A DNA stretch of 15,319 nucleotides from NCBI GenBank assembly GCA_012026855.1, contig VEOV01000081.1, positions 1 to 15,319 on the forward strand, given 5' to 3'. A program made the translations under genes and the position numbers. Below the pieces are notes generated by a model that searched no databases, was not told the origin of the DNA, and saw only the letters and a list, made by a program, of their open reading frames with translations. Below, in pieces: positions 13,734 to 15,319 of the stretch (the first letter of the stretch is position 1; each line of letters begins with the position of its first letter). This stretch comes from Geobacter sp. Its GTDB lineage: Bacteria > Desulfobacterota > Desulfuromonadia > Geobacterales > DSM-12255.

Positions 13734-14633
13734 TCAGAGCCGGATCAGATCCTCATGATCCTCATCATGGGGGTTGATGTGGATCATGACGTCGCCGACG
13801 TTGTGGAACTGCTCGAAAATCAGCTTTTTTACGGTCAGGGCAATGTCGTGGGACCGCTTGACCGTCATCTCCGGATCCATATCCAGCTTGAGATCAATGA
13901 TGATGTACTGACCGGAGCGGCGGCCGCGGATCTCATGCACATGCTCGACACCGTCCACCCCCTCGGCCACTGCGGAGACGGCGGTGATGAACTCCCCTTC
14001 CGGCTGCCCGTCCATCAGGTCGTGGGCGGCGCTATGGAAAGTCTCCCAGCCGATATGGAAGATGAAGAAGGCAGTCAGACCGGCAGCAAGGGGGTCGAGC
14101 ATGGCGAAACCGAAATAGGCGCCGCTGACGCCGATCAGGGTGGCGACAGAAGTGATTGCATCCTTGCGGTGGTCCTTGGCAACGGCCAGCAACGCCGGGC
14201 TCTGCAGGCGGCTGCCGGTTTTCATGGAGAAGCGGTAGAGCCACTCCTTGATAATGATGGTAACAAAGGCGGCAGCCACGGCCATCAGCTGGGGAGTCTG
14301 GTAGTCAGCCCTTATTATGGAGGTGACCGATTTGTAGAGAATCCAGCCGCCGGTGGAGAAAATAATCAGGGCCACCAGGATGGCCGACAGGCTTTCGGCA
14401 CGGCCATGGCCATAGGGGTGATTGTCGTCATAGGGCATCCGGCCGATCTTCAGGGCGATCATGGTCGACAGAATGGCAATGAAATCGCAGGCACTCTCCA
14501 TGCCGTCGGCAAAGACCGCTTCCGAACCGCCGTAATAGCCGGCAGCCAGCTTCATCACCATCAAGAAGGCATTAACCCAGAAACCTACCTGGATGATATA
14601 ATCCGCCTTGCCGTAGCGCTCACTCCGTTCCAC
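13734..14633 (-). CDS. Cation diffusion facilitator (CDF) metal transporter
   Basis: This is a 299-residue inner-membrane exporter of divalent metal ions (Zn, Fe, Mn or Co), driven by protons. Six hydrophobic helices are followed by a cytoplasmic ferredoxin-like domain from about residue 210 (PEGEFITAVSAVAEGVDGVE). Metal-site motifs are ADGMESACDF in helix 2 (Glu46-x3-Asp50) and KDHRKDAITS in helix 5 (Asp154-x3-Asp158). The DHRKD form resembles Mn/Fe-type members rather than the HxxxD of zinc members, and Glu replaces the more usual Asp, Asn or His in helix 2. The basic-His loop DDNHPYGHGRAE (69-80) is a family landmark. The C-terminus is rich in His, Asp and Glu (NPHDEDHEDL) and may bind metal. 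The ATG at 14633 overlaps the recJ 3' end by 14 bases, so the two are translationally linked. Confidence 0.92.
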   Translation of the reverse strand: MERSERYGKADYIIQVGFWVNAFLMVMKLAAGYYGGSEAVFADGMESACDFIAILSTMIALKIGRMPYDDNHPYGHGRAESLSAILVALIIFSTGGWILYKSVTSIIRADYQTPQLMAVAAAFVTIIIKEWLYRFSMKTGSRLQSPALLAVAKDHRKDAITSVATLIGVSGAYFGFAMLDPLAAGLTAFFIFHIGWETFHSAAHDLMDGQPEGEFITAVSAVAEGVDGVEHVHEIRGRRSGQYIIIDLKLDMDPEMTVKRSHDIALTVKKLIFEQFHNVGDVMIHINPHDEDHEDLIRL

Positions 14634-15319
14634 TATTCCCTCCTGCGGCCCTTATCCCTTTGAGCTTCAGCTGGAGACGCTGTCTCCCCTGCCAGACATT
14701 GACATCCAGATTAAACGCCACATCAACCCTGTCGGCCTTGGGCGCGGCCTCTGCCATCCTGAAGCCGATGGCATCAAAAGTTTTTCCTCCGGCTTGCAGC
14801 CGCAACTTAAGGTGCCCGCCGTCAAGGATGCGCTGCTCAAGCAGCTGCAGCCCGGCCAGCATGAAAACCGGTTCGGGATTGCCCATGCCGAAGGGCTGCA
14901 AAGAATTCTTCAGTGTACAGAGCTCAAGGGAAATATCAGCCGCAGTCAACTGCAGGTCTATGGCCAATTCCGGAATCATATCATCCTTTTGCAGATTTTC
15001 AGCTGCAAAGGCGTCAAAGCAGTCGGCAAACGCGGCAATCTGCGCCACATCGATCTTCAGCCCGGCCGCCTGTTTATGGCCGCCAAAACCTGACAGGAGA
15101 CCGGAACAGGCCTTGAGCGCCTGATAGAGATGGAATGAACCGGCACTCCGGCCCGATCCACGGGCCTCACCGTCGTAAATGGCGATCAGGATGACCGGCC
15201 GGGCGTAGAGCTCCACCAGCCTTGAGGCCACAATACCGATGATTCCCGGGTGCCAGCGCTCAGAGGCAAGGACAATGGACTTCCGGCCGGCCATGGCCGG
15301 ATCAGCAGCAATCATCTGC
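14620..15319 (-). CDS. recJ: RecJ single-strand-specific 5'-3' exonuclease, C-terminal part (cut by window end)
   Basis: Only the last 232 or so residues are inside the window; the frame continues through the right edge, and the Met near the edge is internal. The visible part includes RWHPGIIGIVASRLVE, GSGRSAGSFHLYQAL and the DHHA1 motif FGGHKQAAG, which binds the nucleic acid and completes the active site, followed by the RecJ OB-type domain. The DHH catalytic half must lie outside. RecJ degrades single-stranded DNA from 5' ends in recombination and repair. It is the most upstream gene of this minus-strand series that is visible, and its stop lies inside the start of the cation-transporter gene. 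Confidence 0.93.
   Translation of the reverse strand, partial: QMIAADPAMAGRKSIVLASERWHPGIIGIVASRLVELYARPVILIAIYDGEARGSGRSAGSFHLYQALKACSGLLSGFGGHKQAAGLKIDVAQIAAFADCFDAFAAENLQKDDMIPELAIDLQLTAADISLELCTLKNSLQPFGMGNPEPVFMLAGLQLLEQRILDGGHLKLRLQAGGKTFDAIGFRMAEAAPKADRVDVAFNLDVNVWQGRQRLQLKLKGIRAAGGNSGTE

Noticed and set aside
13674..14663. Plus-strand open frame of 329 codons opposite the CDF transporter
   Set aside because: It is the mirror of a well-supported gene; its translation is rich in Gly, His and Asp with no domain, an artefact of GC-rich codon use.
1..15319. CRISPR array
   Set aside because: Prompted by the Cas6-like gene, I looked for regularly spaced direct repeats of about 28-37 bases on both strands by eye and saw none; a computed repeat search would be decisive.
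1..15319. Transposase, integrase, phage, tRNA or rRNA genes
   Set aside because: No translated frame shows such motifs and no tRNA cloverleaf or rRNA segment was recognised.

Overview
The window looks like chromosomal DNA of a Geobacter-type bacterium (Geobacterales/Desulfuromonadia). The evidence is protein style and gene content: a fused FdhD-MobA protein, a NhaD antiporter, a tiny CPxC/CxCC zinc-ribbon protein, a Cas6-like RAMP protein, a G+C content that by eye is in the high fifties in most genes, and a GC-rich extragenic palindrome at the left edge. The genus is an inference. I see no rRNA, tRNA, transposase, phage gene or CRISPR array.

Left part (1-3690), plus strand. After a 73-base palindromic element come four co-directional genes: a four-helix membrane protein of unknown function, a NhaD Na+/H+ antiporter, a 94-residue three-helix membrane protein, and an exported TPR-repeat protein. 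The TPR gene and the DNA after it are clearly richer in A+T than the rest. A hairpin terminator able to work in both directions closes this block.

Middle (3691-6790). A 51-residue zinc-ribbon protein (minus strand) has a candidate sigma-54 promoter upstream. It is followed by about 440 bases of AT-rich DNA without a convincing gene. This stretch holds repeated ACTACCGT/ATTGACG motifs, a dyad followed by a T-run, and a possible small-RNA unit. Then comes a Cu(I)-exporting P1B ATPase (minus), a short divergent control region with a 13-base dyad, and a 53-residue acidic protein (plus). The stop codon of that small gene shares the four bases CTAG with the stop of the convergent ABC permease gene.

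Right part (6787-15319), minus strand. Nine genes run in one direction with overlaps or short gaps: recJ (cut by the window end), a cation diffusion facilitator, an M48 (Ste24-like) membrane protease, a GAF-domain protein, an FdhD-MobA fusion, a Cas6-like RAMP protein, then a three-gene exporter: lipoprotein membrane-fusion subunit, ABC ATPase and ABC-2 permease. The gene packing suggests one long transcript or a few overlapping ones, although the functions are unrelated: DNA repair, metal efflux, proteolysis, molybdenum-enzyme maturation, RNA processing and drug-type export.

The items most worth a second look are the Cas6-like gene away from any CRISPR array or other cas gene, the two long poly-G tracts (9 and 8 bases) inside that same gene, the FdhD-MobA fusion, and the unexplained structure in the 3873-4314 intergenic region.
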